DNA of 64,000 bases from Alopecurus myosuroides. Taxonomy: Eukaryota; Streptophyta; Magnoliopsida; Poales; Poaceae. A program made the position numbers and the translations under genes. Positions 21,880 through 32,520 of this stretch are shown here, in pieces. The notes beneath the pieces are model-generated. The model saw nothing but the letters and a program-made list of their open reading frames with translations. It ran no database searches and was not told the DNA's origin. Position 1 is the first letter of the stretch. Each line of letters opens with the position of its first letter. Location: NCBI GenBank assembly GCA_028641055.1, contig CM054063.1, forward strand, positions 181,604,756 through 181,668,755, read 5' to 3'.

Positions 21880-23170
21880 ACTCACAAGTATAGGGGTGTA
21901 TCGTAGTACTTTCGATAAATAAGAGTGTCAAACCCAGCGAGGAGCAGAAGGTGTTGACAAGCAGGTTGGATAGAGGATTCACTGTAAACACTAGCAAATG
22001 AGTTTTTGGTTGTTTTGGATATAGAAGATAAATAACGTGCGAGTAAATAAAGTACAGTAAATAATATTGCAGCGAGTGGGCCAATCCTTTTGAGATCAAA
22101 GGACAAGCCAGTTGTGTTACTTATGATTACCAAACGTTCTCGAGGACACATGGGAATTTCGTCAAGTACTTTCGCTTTGTTACGGTTGATTAATATCCAT
22201 TGGTTCGTGAAGTGTTGTGTGGGTGAACCTATGCTAATGCACCGCCCAATTAGGACTAATACATACTTGTGATTATACCCCTCGTAAGCATCCGCAGATA
22301 CAAGAAATTAATTAAGATAAATCTAACCACAACCTTAAAACTCCGGGTTTCTATGCTCTCTCGTGCATTGGTTTCCTAACGGGGGTTTAGATTTCTGTCA
22401 CTCCGGCAACCACACAATTAGTAGACAAATACACAATGTATCCTCCTAGGCCTATAAAGGTGAAGTATCATGTAGTCGACGTTCACATGACACCACTAGA
22501 ATAATTGCACCACAACTTAAATACCAAACCACGAGATATTGCTTCAACATAACTTCACAACTAACATCATGACTTCTCCCATGTCCTCAAAAACTAAACG
22601 AACTACTCACAAGACATCATATGGATCATAATCAGAGGTGATATAATGGATGATAACAATCTGGTCATAAAGTGCAAACACCGATAAATCTCACAAGCAT
22701 CAACTACTAACAAGTAATCCACACTGGAAGAGAGATCTAATGTAAAACAACGATAGAGGCCCCAAGTTGTTACAGCAGGATGACGATGGATGATCAGGGT
22801 GATGGTTATGGTGGTGATGATGATGACGATGCCGATCTTGATGATGCTCGGAGCGATGACTATGACGATGGCGATGATTTCCCCTCTCGAGAGAGGAATT
22901 TCCTCGGCACATTTCAAGTACGTGAAAGGGGTCGACCAGAGATGGGCCAGGGTCGCCGAACCACCTGGCGGTGAGGCCAAGGGGGGGCGCGCGTGACCCC
23001 ATGGTGTGGGCCCCTGGTAGCCCCCTCTGGCTCTCCTCCTGGCTGGCTCCCTCATCTCGACTTCTAAGACATCTCCGGTGCCCCCCTCTTCTTCTGATTT
23101 TCCGAAATATGGTATCTCGACGGTGCTTTTTTCCATCAGATTTCTGGTCCCGGTGCTTATTCTCCAAAAA
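21880..23170. mobile_element. Athila-like gypsy noncoding region, fragment
   Basis: The sequence 'acaagtataggggtgtatcg' and what follows (a cgaggagcagaagg block, 'gaggacacatgggaatttcgtca', 'catgtagtcgacgttcacatgac', 'catgtcctca') resembles from memory a very common noncoding stretch of Athila-type gypsy elements in wheat and its relatives. The 3' part encodes low-complexity His/Asp-rich frames on both strands, which I do not regard as genes. Orientation and boundaries are not resolved. Confidence 0.45.
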
Positions 23171-23193
23171 TTATGAAACATGCAAAATCTATA

Positions 23194-23194
<1 letters not shown>

Positions 23195-23274
<80 letters not shown>
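23195..23274. repeat. compound microsatellite (TA)n(TAA)n
   Basis: About 20 TA units (23195-23236) run directly into about 13 TAA units (to 23274). It lies at the right end of the Athila-like fragment. Confidence 0.98.
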
Positions 23275-23275
<1 letters not shown>

Positions 23276-23584
23276 GATGTTAAGACTTCCCTGATTGGTT
23301 ACTTGGTCGGTCGTTCCGTCTTCGAATTTGCCACCAAAGTTGAGAAAAAATTACCCTCCATACCACCCATAAGTTGTACCGGTTCTCCATCGTCCGTTGG
23401 TTTTCCGTGGTACTTTATTTTGGTTTCGTACGTATGTCCGCTGTAGGCAGCTGCCTCGCGTGCCATTGATTGGTGGGCAAGTTGTGATTCGTTCCGTAAC
23501 CCCTATTCCAATATAAATCGAGTCACCATGCCATACGTTCCATCGCTCCACCTGGGCTGGCACAATTGTGTACGTATTTGAGGT

Positions 23585-23901
23585 GTGTATATAAGCAATC
23601 CATCGTTGGATCCTTTCGACGAAAAAACTGTCGAAGAGAGAGGCATGGTTTTTATCCCGTCGACCGTGACCTACGATGTCGATGACGACCTACTACGTAC
23701 TGTCTCCTGCGGCCCCGCCATTGATAATGGTGTCCTGCACCTGCAAGTTGTTGCCGCCGTCGTCGATCTGGATGGTACCGGACCTCGCTTCGCCACCGGC
23801 AGTGACATCGTCCAACTTGCTAGCGATCTCCACAGCCAGGCGGGCGAATCGTTTACCTCATATCGACAAGGACAGAGCTCGTGGTCGGCACGCGTAGGTC
23901 A
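23585..23901 (+). other. short ORF cut by the copia insertion, unidentified
   Basis: An open frame starts with ATG at 23585 (MYISNPSLDPFDEKTVEERG), has coding-like composition, and runs to the exact copia insertion point at 23901. Rejoining the flanks would extend the frame only about 20 codons, to a TAG in the right flank. I recognise no domain. The minus strand of the same stretch also has a Ser/Thr-rich open frame, so the coding strand is uncertain. It may be part of an exon of a broken host-like gene. Confidence 0.25.
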
Positions 23902-24861
23902 TGTTGAATATATTAGTAATTTAGCACATGATTTAATTTGAAATAACATCAGATAAATTGCGACAGCAGCAAGTACAATAATCATGCAAACGTCTAGATC
24001 TAGTACAGTAGACAGATTGATACAATCTATTGCAAGAACTAGGCATACGAATTCCAGTAACATCTCATACATATACGTACGATGGAGCGGTAGCGGCACC
24101 GCCATTGTTGTTGTCCCCGGTGTCGGCCATGTCGTTGATGAAGAGGCTGCCGATGTCGGGGAAGTAGTCGCCGTCAGCAGTCGCGCGAGTGCGCTCCCCA
24201 AAAACCTGATCGCCCCTCTCCCGTATAGGATCACAAGAGGCGGGGTTCCGGAGGGCTGCTGTCCCTTCTCGCGGTGCACGCCGAAAGGAGGGATGGAGAA
24301 GACTTGATTGGCGGCGCAGTGTTCTGGAACGGTGGTGCGAAACCATATGACGAAGTGGCGGCTAGGGTTTACCGTATGCGCGTATTTATATGCGGGCTGG
24401 GAGAGACGTGGGCGTAACCCCACGTCTGAGTCGGTTTGGCTCCACGATCCAGAAAGGAAACGGAAACGGTTTTGGAATTAACGCGTCCGTTAAATACCAA
24501 ATTAATGACTCATTAAGTTTTTCCTGACCGACAAAATAAACGCTCTCGGCTCGGCTCATTCCCGCAACCCGCGGCGCGTCGTGACGAGTCGTGACGAGGC
24601 GAGGCGTGGCGAGGCGGGCGGCGGAGGAGGAGCGCGCGTGTGGCACACCTCTCCTCTTGCCTTGCCTACTCATACATGAGCTAGAATGGCTCACCTTATA
24701 AGGTGGTTCCACTCTCTCCAAACTAGCAATGTGGGACTAAACTTTAGTCCCACTCACTCCACTCATTATTCAAGAATGGGCCATGACACTTTCAGGATTT
24801 TAGTGGGCTTAGTGGGCTAGACATGTGAGCCCATATAATTGGCCCATATAAAATTCCAACA
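23902..24861 (-). repeat. 3' LTR of the intact copia element
   Basis: On the minus strand it reads TGTTGGAATTTTATATGGGCC at its start and CTAATATATTCAACA at its end, with terminal TGTTG/CAACA; 960 bp. It contains a TATA box (ATATAAATAC on the minus strand, about 24379-24392). It lacks a 10 bp GA-rich stretch present in the 5' LTR near 29562-29572 and has 15 bp and 3 bp extra near 24590-24625. Confidence 0.92.
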
Positions 24862-24871
24862 ATCCCCCACA
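24862..24871 (-). promoter_or_regulatory. polypurine tract of the intact copia element
   Basis: On the minus strand, GTGGGGGAT directly precedes the 3' LTR TG. This is the expected primer for plus-strand DNA synthesis. Confidence 0.85.
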
Positions 24872-25417
24872 AAGTGTCATTAGCACATTTCATAATCTCT
24901 GTTCCAAAACATTGTTTATATACCGGTGTTAGTGGAGACTGTTAAGTTGAACTTCCACTTAGAACATCATGCTACACTAGTTCACAACTTGAATAGTGGA
25001 CTACGCCTTGAACTACAAGTTTGCTGTGATACCAGTTTCACATAACATCTGAACCGATACTAGGCTGCCGCAAGGCTTCCCCGCGGTTTGGAGCGTATGC
25101 GTCATACTCCGAAGGCCTTTCATGAGTTTATTAGAGAGCACCCGATTCTCATAGACTGCGACGTTTAACAGTCAGACTCATATAGGTGAGTTCCTCAGGA
25201 GATGTTCTGTAGGACACATCTCTGCTTATATAAATAAGCCACTTGGAACACATTAAGACAAATGTCAACCTACCATACAGATCAGGAGAGTATTGCATCT
25301 TTTATGGAGTGGAATAAAATATAAGGATACTCTCCTCTCAGCCGACCAACAGCTTGTCTCCCACTTCTAATTCACGGGATCTCCGATCACATAGAGTGGG
25401 TTACCACTGTGGGCAAC
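24872..25417 (-). other. 3' untranslated region of the copia element
   Basis: About 550 noncoding bases between the polyprotein stop and the polypurine tract. No other feature seen. Confidence 0.8.
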
Positions 25418-28400
25418 TCATAACGTGGGTCTCAAACCCATCTCCCTCGATGCATTATCTATCACATTCCGTGATAAACCCTTTGTGAAGGGATCTGCCA
25501 AGTTCATAGATGTTTGGATATAATCCAACGCAATAACTCCGGAGTTCTTCAATTTCCTGACAGATTTTAATCTCCTCTTCACATGTCTTGATGACTTTGC
25601 ATTATCCTTAGAACTGTTCACTTTGACGATCACAGTTTGATTATCACAGTTCATTAGGATTGCGGGTATTGGTTTTTCAACCATAGGCAAGTCCATCAAG
25701 AGCTCACGAAGCCACTCTGCCTCAACAGTGGCTGTGTCTAGTGTTGCGAGTTCTGCTTCCATAGTTGACCTCGTTAAAATGGTCTGCTTGCAAGACTTCC
25801 AGGAAACAGCGCCACCACCAAGTGTAAAAACATAACCACTAGTGGCCTTAAGCTCATCAGCATCAGATATCCAATTAGAATCACTATATCCTTCCAGAAC
25901 CCTCGGTTTTCCGGTATAGTGAATTCCATAGCTCGCAGTGCCTTTTAAATAGCGCATAACTCTCTCAAGCGCACGCCAATGATCATCTCCCGGATTGGAA
26001 ACAATCCGGCTCAATTTGCTCACAGCAAAAGAGATGTCAGGCCTCGTGGCACTCGCCAAATACATAAGCGAGCCTATAATCTGATAATATCTCAGTTGAT
26101 CTCTAGTAATCCGTTGATTCTTTCGAAGCAACAAACTAGCATCATATGGAGTTGAAGAACGCTTGCAGTCACTATACCCGAAGCGACTCAAGACCTTTTC
26201 CACATAGTGAGATTGAAGCAGTGTGATCCCACCATTATCATCTCTCAACAGCTTGATGTTCAAGATAACATCAGCTACTCCTAGATCCTTCATCTCAAAA
26301 CAGCGAGATAAGAAATCCTTAACTTCCTTGATTAAATCAAGATTGGTCCCAAAGATCAATATGTCATCAACGTATAGACATAGAATAACTCCCTCGCCCC
26401 CACCATGGCGATAGTACACACATTTATCAGCTTCGTTTACAACAAAGCCTTTAGCAGTCAAAGTCCTTTCAAACTTCTCGTGCCATTGCTTAGGTGCTTG
26501 TTTGAGGCCGTATAATGACTTCAATAACTTACACACCTTGCCTTCCTGACCGGGTACTACAAAACCATCTGGCTGCTCCATGTAAATTTCCTCGTCCAAC
26601 TCTCCATTAAGGAAAGCCGTCTTAACGTCCATTTGATGAACGAGAAGACCGTGCGAGGCAGCCAGTGAGAGTAGCACACGAATGGTGGTCAGTCTAGCCA
26701 CAGGTGAGTAAGTATCAAAGAAGTCTTCACCTTCTTTCTGGGTATAACCCTTGGCCACAATCCTTGCCTTGTACTTTTCAATTGTACCATCAGGCCTAAG
26801 CTTTTTCTTGAACACCCACTTACATCCTACAGGTTTACACCCATAGGGACGATCAGTGATTTCCCAGGTTCCGTTAGCCAAGATGGAATCCATCTCGCAA
26901 CGAACAGCCTCCTTCCAGTAGTCAGCATCAAGAGACGCATAGGCTTCTGAAATAGTCTTGGGTGTGTCATCCACGAGGTACACAATGAAATCATTACCAA
27001 AGGACTTTGCAGTCCTCTGTCTCTTGCTCCTTACAGGAACTTCATTGTCACCCTCCTCGGGATTCTCAACGTGTTCTATCGGAATGGTGGATTCAGGAAT
27101 CTCAGCTAATTCCTGACTAGATGAAACAGGTTTCTCCTGATTTGATGAGGTAGACATATCCTTCATAGGAAATATGTTCTCAAAGAAAGTCGCATCATTC
27201 GACTCCATAATCGTACCAACATGCATGTCGGATACCTCAGATTTTACTATCAAGAATCTATAACCAATGCTATTAAAAGCATAGCCCAGAAGAACACAAT
27301 CTACGGTTTTAGGTCCAAGCTTGCGCTTCTTGGGAATTGGTATATTGACTTTCGCCAAACAACCCCAAGTACGTAGGTAGGAGAGTTTCAACCTTTTCCT
27401 TTCCCATTCCTCAAATGGAGTAATGGTTTTATTCTTTGTGGGAACTCGGTTTAGGACATGACATGCAGTCATTAGCGCCTCCCCCCACCATGCCTTGGAG
27501 AGACCCGAAGTGTCTAACATGGCGTTAACCAAATCAGACAGCGTTCGGTTCTTTCTTTCAGCCACCCCATTTGACTGAGGTGAGTAGGGAGGCGTCCTCT
27601 CATGAATAATACCGTGTTCAGCACAAAAAGAATTAAACTCGTTGGAAAAATACTCTCCACCACGATCAGACCTCAGCCGTTTAATTTTACGATCAAGTTG
27701 GTTCTCTGCTTCGGCCTTATAGTTCTTGAAATAAGTTAAAGCTTCATCTTTAGATTTCAGAAGATACACATAACAATATCTAGTGGAGTCATCAATAAGT
27801 GTCATAAAATATTTCTTTCCACCTTTTGTCAATACACCATTCATCTCACAAAGATCAGAATGTATAAGTTCTAGTGGTGCCAAGTCTCTCGCCTCCGCAG
27901 TCTTATGAGATTTGCGAGGTTGCTTAGCTTGAACACATACTTGACATTTGGAACCTTTAATAGTACTGAATTTCGTAATTAAACTCATATTTGCTAACCG
28001 CGTCATGCAACCAAAATAAATATGACAAAGTCGTGAATGCCAAACATCACAATCATTATCGTGGCAAACATTATTAATAACTTTGGTGCAAATATCTGAC
28101 AAGGATAAGCGGAACAAGCCTCCGCACTCATAGCCTTTACCAATAAATTGTCCATACTTGGAAATTACAACTTTATTAGACTCGAAAACATCCTTAAAAC
28201 CATCTCGACATAAACGTGAGCCACTGGCGAGATTTTTATTGATGGAGGGCACATGATGAACGTTCTTCAGTCGCACGATCTTCCCCGAAGTAAACTTCAG
28301 ATCGACCGTACCAACACCACGAACAGTAGCATGTGACCCGTTCCCCATCAGCACGGGGGAAGTCCCTGTGACCTGATAAGAAGAGAACATAGAAGCATCA

Positions 28401-29629
28401 GCACAAACATGTACATTGGCACCTGTGTCAATTAACCATTCAGGTGAATGACAAACTGAAAGAATAGTGGGAACTATACCGTACCCAGAGTCCTTCATCT
28501 CAATGTCAGCCATGACAACATTAGCGGTCTTGCCGCTGTTCTCCTGCTGCTGCAGCTCATAACGCTTAGGGCACTTTGGAGCCCAATGGGTCAGTTCACC
28601 GCAAATGTGACATGACCCCTTTCTCTTCTTGAAGTTGGTAGAGTGCGACGGCTTAAACTTGCCATCGGGCTTGCCTTTACCCTCGGATTTCTTCTTGTTA
28701 TATTTAGGCTTGTTGGGCGGGTAATGTTTCTTCTGTACCACATGAGCAGAAGAACCTACCTCAGCAACCCGAGCACGTGTATCCTTTGCTCTCGCCTTCT
28801 CTTCCACATCAAGAGATCCGATGAGGTCCATAACGGAAAACTCCTGTCTCTTGTGTTTTAGAGAAGTAGCAAAGGTGCTCCATGAAGATGGAAGCTTGGC
28901 AATAATGCCTCCGGCCACAAACTTGTCCGGTAACATACACTTAAAGTGCTCAACTTCTTTAGCGAGTGACTGTATCTCATGAGCCTGTTGAACAACAGAG
29001 CGCTCATCAGTCATCCTGTAGTCATAGAATTGCTCCATGACATACAGCTCGCTGCCAGCATCCGAGGCCCCAAATTTGGCCTCGAGTGCAGCCCACATAT
29101 CCTTGCCGTTATCAAACGACATGTATGGATCCACAATGGAATCATCAATTATACCGAGGAGGGCACTTTTAAACATAGTGTCCATATTCTCAAAGGCCTC
29201 CAGCTGTGCTGGATTGAGATCGCCCTCAGGCTTGCCCTTGGTGGCCGCATAGCAGCGCAAGGTTTGAAACCATAGCACTGCTCTCGTGCGCCACCTCTTA
29301 TAGTCCACACCCTTGAAAGGGATTGGCCTTGTCGCCGCAATGACAGACGGCGCAGGTGCAAGAAATTGCCTATAATCAGGTTTTTGGATTGTTGAATATA
29401 TTAGCAATTTAGCACATGATTTAATTCGAAATAACATCAGATAAATTGCGACAGCAGCAAGTACAATAATCATGCAAACATCTAGATCTAGTACAGTAGA
29501 CAAATTGATACAATCTATTGCAAGAACTAGGCATACGAATTCCAGTAACATCTCATACATATGAGAGAGAGATACGTACGATGGAGCGGTAGCGGCACCG
29601 CCATTGTTGTTGTCCCCGGTGTCGGCCAT
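25418..29629 (-). CDS. copia Gag-Pol polyprotein, predicted spliced start inside the LTR
   Basis: The minus-strand frame is open from 29845 to the stop at 25418 (1475 codons). I prefer ATG 29629 ([17 protein letters not shown]), with exon 1 29629-29580 and exon 2 29369-25418. Removing 29370-29579 (GTACGT...TATAG) keeps the frame and joins APS to [20 protein letters not shown]. Residues below are numbered in the unspliced frame. Gag runs to about 400. A CCHC knuckle [14 protein letters not shown] is near 412-425. The protease DTGA motif is near 470. The integrase zinc segment [10 protein letters not shown]...CQVCVQAK precedes catalytic Asp near 658 (IHSDLC), Asp near 728 (RSDRGGEY) and Glu near 761 ([10 protein letters not shown]). 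RT has [10 protein letters not shown] and YVDDILIFG (about 1160), and RNase H has GYSDSNW and STMEAELAT. Everything needed for transposition appears intact. Confidence 0.88.
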   Translation of the reverse strand: MADTGDNNNGGAATAPSYVSLSHMYEMLLEFVCLVLAIDCINLSTVLDLDVCMIIVLAAVAIYLMLFRIKSCAKLLIYSTIQKPDYRQFLAPAPSVIAATRPIPFKGVDYKRWRTRAVLWFQTLRCYAATKGKPEGDLNPAQLEAFENMDTMFKSALLGIIDDSIVDPYMSFDNGKDMWAALEAKFGASDAGSELYVMEQFYDYRMTDERSVVQQAHEIQSLAKEVEHFKCMLPDKFVAGGIIAKLPSSWSTFATSLKHKRQEFSVMDLIGSLDVEEKARAKDTRARVAEVGSSAHVVQKKHYPPNKPKYNKKKSEGKGKPDGKFKPSHSTNFKKRKGSCHICGELTHWAPKCPKRYELQQQENSGKTANVVMADIEMKDSGYGIVPTILSVCHSPEWLIDTGANVHVCADASMFSSYQVTGTSPVLMGNGSHATVRGVGTVDLKFTSGKIVRLKNVHHVPSINKNLASGSRLCRDGFKDVFESNKVVISKYGQFIGKGYECGGLFRLSLSDICTKVINNVCHDNDCDVWHSRLCHIYFGCMTRLANMSLITKFSTIKGSKCQVCVQAKQPRKSHKTAEARDLAPLELIHSDLCEMNGVLTKGGKKYFMTLIDDSTRYCYVYLLKSKDEALTYFKNYKAEAENQLDRKIKRLRSDRGGEYFSNEFNSFCAEHGIIHERTPPYSPQSNGVAERKNRTLSDLVNAMLDTSGLSKAWWGEALMTACHVLNRVPTKNKTITPFEEWERKRLKLSYLRTWGCLAKVNIPIPKKRKLGPKTVDCVLLGYAFNSIGYRFLIVKSEVSDMHVGTIMESNDATFFENIFPMKDMSTSSNQEKPVSSSQELAEIPESTIPIEHVENPEEGDNEVPVRSKRQRTAKSFGNDFIVYLVDDTPKTISEAYASLDADYWKEAVRCEMDSILANGTWEITDRPYGCKPVGCKWVFKKKLRPDGTIEKYKARIVAKGYTQKEGEDFFDTYSPVARLTTIRVLLSLAASHGLLVHQMDVKTAFLNGELDEEIYMEQPDGFVVPGQEGKVCKLLKSLYGLKQAPKQWHEKFERTLTAKGFVVNEADKCVYYRHGGGEGVILCLYVDDILIFGTNLDLIKEVKDFLSRCFEMKDLGVADVILNIKLLRDDNGGITLLQSHYVEKVLSRFGYSDCKRSSTPYDASLLLRKNQRITRDQLRYYQIIGSLMYLASATRPDISFAVSKLSRIVSNPGDDHWRALERVMRYLKGTASYGIHYTGKPRVLEGYSDSNWISDADELKATSGYVFTLGGGAVSWKSCKQTILTRSTMEAELATLDTATVEAEWLRELLMDLPMVEKPIPAILMNCDNQTVIVKVNSSKDNAKSSRHVKRRLKSVRKLKNSGVIALDYIQTSMNLADPFTKGLSRNVIDNASREMGLRPTL
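29370..29579 (-). other. predicted intron spanning the 5' LTR / internal boundary
   Basis: Donor GTACGT at 29579-29574 lies inside the 5' LTR and the acceptor TATAG ends at 29370 in the internal region, a 210 nt intron. Both exon edges are phase 2 (TC|G...AG|G), so splicing is in frame; the unspliced read-through is also in frame, because the LTR edge falls on a codon boundary (152 codons from 29845). Read-through would insert a hydrophobic stretch ([15 protein letters not shown]...[14 protein letters not shown]) between the acidic start and Gag, which looks like translated intron rather than Gag. Confidence 0.6.
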
Positions 29630-30342
29630 GTCGTTGATGAAGAGGCTGCCGATGTCGGGGAAGTAGTCGCCGTCAGCAGTCGCGCGAGTGCGCTCCCCAA
29701 AAACCTGATCGCCCCTCTCCCGTACAGGATCACAAGAGGCGGGGTTCCGGAGGCCTGTTGTCCCTTCTCGCGGTGCACGCCGAAAGGAGGGATGGAGAAG
29801 ACTTGATTGGCGGCGCAGTGTTCTGGAACGGTGGTGCGAAACCATATGACGAAGTAGCGGCTAGGGTTTACCGTATGCGCGTATTTATATGCGGGCTGGG
29901 AGAGACGTGGGCGTAACCCCACGTCTGAGTCGGTTCGGCTCCACGATCCAGAAAGGAAACGGAAACGGTTTTGGAATTAACGCGTTCGTTAAATACCAAA
30001 TTAATGACTCATTAAGTTTTTCCCGACCGACAAAATAAACGCTCTCGGCTCGGCTCATTCCCGCAACCCGCGGCGCGTCGTGACGAGGCGTGGCGAGGCG
30101 GGCGGCGGAGGAGCGCGCGTGTGGCACACCTCTCCTCTTGCCTTGCCTACTCATACATGAGCTAGAATGGCTCACCTTATAAGGTGGTTCCACTCTCTCC
30201 AAACTAGCAATGTGGGACTAAACTTTAGTCCCACTCACTCCACTCATTATTCATGAATGGGCCATGACACTTTCAGGATTTTAGTGGGCTTAGTGGGCTA
30301 GACATGTGAGCCCATATAATTGGCCCATATAAAATTCCAACA
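29390..30342 (-). repeat. 5' LTR of the intact copia element
   Basis: 953 bp, minus-strand start TGTTGGAATTTTATATGGGCC and end CTAATATATTCAACA. The TATA box ATATAAATAC (about 29879-29892) lies about 250 bases upstream of ATG 29629, so this LTR supplies promoter, leader, start codon, a short first exon and the splice donor. The bases after the LTR (ATCCAAAAACC on the minus strand) do not match the usual initiator-Met primer site TGGTATCAGAGC. Confidence 0.92.
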
Positions 30343-31560
30343 GGTCCTCGGGTATCGGATCCGTCTCTCACCGCGATCTCTTGTCATAGCACCGGAGGTC
30401 CTTAGCTCACGTCATTGCCTCTCCCGTGTCCTCCACCACGTCCACGCCGGCGCTAGGTGGTCGCCGCGCTGGTCGGAGAGGACCAAGCGCCATGGGAGGT
30501 ACGGGTCAAGGCAGCAGCGGACGTCAAATACGCTTGTCCGGCGGGCAGCAATCGGCTACGCGGGAGATCCAGCGGCTGCTACGCCTTGAGCGTTCGAAGT
30601 GACCTCATGCACTAGCGATTGAACGTGGGTCGTTTCGTTTCTCCTGCAGCGCGTTCCCTAGCAGTCTGCTCTGATCCGCCTCCCTTGATTGTCTGACGTT
30701 TTTGTCAAAGATGGAGGGAGGTAGGGCAGAAGAGGTCGGCACTAAAGAGCATAAGGGAGTGGTGAGAAGGGTGGCTGGAATAGTAAGAATAGGGAAGGAG
30801 CTGGACCTGACCATTGGCTTTGTCGTGAACAAGAATTAACCTGCACGAATTAGTCCGGAGCTGAGAGAGAAAAGCAAGGGAGAGGCATGGTGCATGGCGG
30901 AAGTCGTCTTTTCTTGCCTCCTACATGGTCATGCAGAGTTTGAGTGCCGGCTACATTGGAAGTCACAACCGTTGTACGTGGACTCTGTGTTGTGCTCACG
31001 CCAGCGGGTTGTGCGTGTGTGGCATGAGCGGGTGATGTGCGCCGGCCGGGTGGTTGCAGGCATAGGAAGCTTCTAGCTGCTGGCACGGATGGTTAGGATT
31101 ATTATGGCACGATTAGCAGCTCTCACGATGTTTAGGTCTAGAATAGCCTATTTGTTTTGTGGTGCTTCAACGCAACATGCTTCACGACAACATTCGTCTG
31201 CAATTTTCTATATTGTGTTGAAAGAAATCGATGTTCTTGCATATATTCAAATCCTTGCACCACGGCGTTGTACTAATTCTTCTACCATCCATCAATGTTT
31301 TTATATATTCAAAACATTTGTATCCAGTAATAATTCCGATTAGATGCTATCTTTGGCGAGCAACGATGAAAAGCATGCACATCTAAACAACAACATTGTT
31401 ACAGAAAACTGTTTAACACGACACAGTTTTACTATTCTCATCTCAATTCAATTCCATACTCGATATCTAGATTCAAACAAAGTCTAAGATAAATTCGAAT
31501 TTTTTCATTGCGCCTAGGTGATCTAACACGAAGCCTTCGTCATGCCGACGAGGACTTACT
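30343..31560. other. unassigned DNA right of the copia element
   Basis: The first 300 bases are GC-rich and continue the pre-insertion site of 23585-23901. They include a 36-codon plus-strand frame (MGGTGQGSSGRQIRLSGGQQ) ending near 30600. The rest becomes AT-rich. I recognise no gene or element. Confidence 0.35.
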
Positions 31561-31587
31561 TTGGACACGCATCAGCGAGATTTTTTT

Positions 31588-31617
31588 TCCGTTGCAACGC
31601 ACGGGCATGTGTGCTAG
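31588..31617 (+). mobile_element. probable Helitron 3' terminus
   Basis: The block tccgttgcaacgcacggg forms a short stem (CCGT with ACGG around TGCAACGC). It is followed after 10-11 bases by CTAG (31614-31617) and then T. A hairpin some 10 bases before a terminal CTAG, with insertion before T, is the Helitron 3' signature, and the hairpin words are common in grass nonautonomous Helitrons. I could not find the TC start upstream, so the extent is unknown. Confidence 0.45.
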
Positions 31618-32067
31618 TAAGATAAAATAACATAAGTGATGCATAATAACATGAAATATATCGATGAATACCAGAAAATAACAATATAAAACATTGATGT
31701 AAAATGGATGTATCATTCGCCTGCTCCCGATGGGACGTGACACAGTGGGGCAGGGCGCGTAGGGCCCATCTTGTCAGCTTTTTGACCATAAACGAGTCGT
31801 CGCGTGCCAGTTTATCCGCTGGACGTGCAGTAATTACGCACGATCCTACGTAAAAGATTGTGCGGGGGTAACTGCCCTCCGGCTCCTTGTTTCCGCTCCG
31901 CACGTGGCGGAGGGGATTAGCGCCACGTTTATAGATCAACGGCTCACAGTGGCTTGGCATTAGTATAAGTAATAGGCCTTGGGGGAAAAATCACTTTCCC
32001 GGCCTCCATTCACCTTTTTTCTCCTCCAGCGCGCCTCTCTTCTTCTGCGAGACCAAGCCGAGCTCCA
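31618..32067 (+). promoter_or_regulatory. spacer and probable promoter of the antisense-gene fragment
   Basis: AT-rich sequence (31618-31700) gives way to GC-rich DNA with a TATA-like 'tagtataagtaata' near 31961-31974, about 100 bases before the ATG at 32068. The stretch resembles upstream DNA of Tat antisense genes. No other gene visible. Confidence 0.35.
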
Positions 32068-32454
32068 TTGGTGGGAGGCAAGAAATGCGGTGCAGCCGCA
32101 ACTTCTGGCAAGGAAGCAGCCAGCGCTTCCACGGCGGCCCCGATGAAGAGGACGGGTGAGTGGCGCTCGTCCAATGTGACGAAGAAGAGCGTCCCCGAGA
32201 TGCAGAGGGAGGGATTGCTTCCCCCGAGGACTCCAGGAGTGTCCGCATACCGGAGAGGGGAGAAGAAGTGCCCAATCGACGAGCTAATGAGCGCGTTGCA
32301 TTCTCGGAGCACATCGCCCGAGTTTTGTCGTTCCCCCTCTATCCTTTTCTCGTCGGGCTGATATATGTCTATGGCATACAGTTGCACGACCTTCCCCCCA
32401 ACGCGATACAACACATCTCGTGTTTTATCGTGTTGTGCGAGTGCTTCCTCGGCA
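32068..32454 (+). pseudogene. Transposase_28-like antisense gene fragment from another Tat element
   Basis: From ATG 32068 the frame encodes a basic, Ala/Ser-rich N-terminus (MVGGKKCGAAATSGKEAASA). After about 32220 the conserved part lies in a second frame: VPNRRANERVAFSEHIARVL, FPLYPFLVGLIYVYGIQLHD and LPPNAIQHISCFIVLCECFL. One frameshift in the 'cttcccccgag' region (32217-32226) therefore breaks the gene. The conserved part corresponds to LPPNSILYLAGF and neighbours in the genes at 2044-5004 and 14333-17439. It stops abruptly at the CACTA end (32455), inside the conserved domain, so its Tat element, oriented leftward, must continue beyond the inserted DNA. Confidence 0.7.
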
Positions 32455-32520
32455 CACTACCAAAGTCTGTGCGATCCGGAACGTTTTGATAACGTTGCGT
32501 GTTTCCGTCGCGGATGGCTG

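Larger units (their letters stand above)
23902..30342 (-). mobile_element. complete Ty1/copia element with intact ORF
   Basis: A 6441 bp element on the minus strand. The 5' LTR is at 29390-30342, the 3' LTR at 23902-24861, with a polypurine tract next to the 3' LTR and one long Gag-Pol frame. The flanks ggtca (23897-23901) and ggtcc (30343-30347) form a 5 bp target duplication with one mismatch. The two LTRs differ, by my count, in about 14 single bases and three short indels over about 950 bp, which points to a fairly recent insertion. Domain order gag, protease, integrase, RT, RNase H is diagnostic for copia. All domain motifs are intact, so it may be autonomous. Confidence 0.93.

Noticed and set aside
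22603..23181. His- and Asp/Met-rich ORFs on both strands
   Set aside because: They come from simple gat/atg repeats in Athila-like noncoding DNA, with no conserved domain and overlapping frames on both strands.
29630..29845. Extension of the copia polyprotein by 72 codons upstream of MADTGD
   Set aside because: Arg/Ser-rich sequence derived from the LTR leader; the ATG at 29629 with an acidic N-terminus and in-frame splice fits Gag better. The same upstream frame occurs in the 3' LTR.
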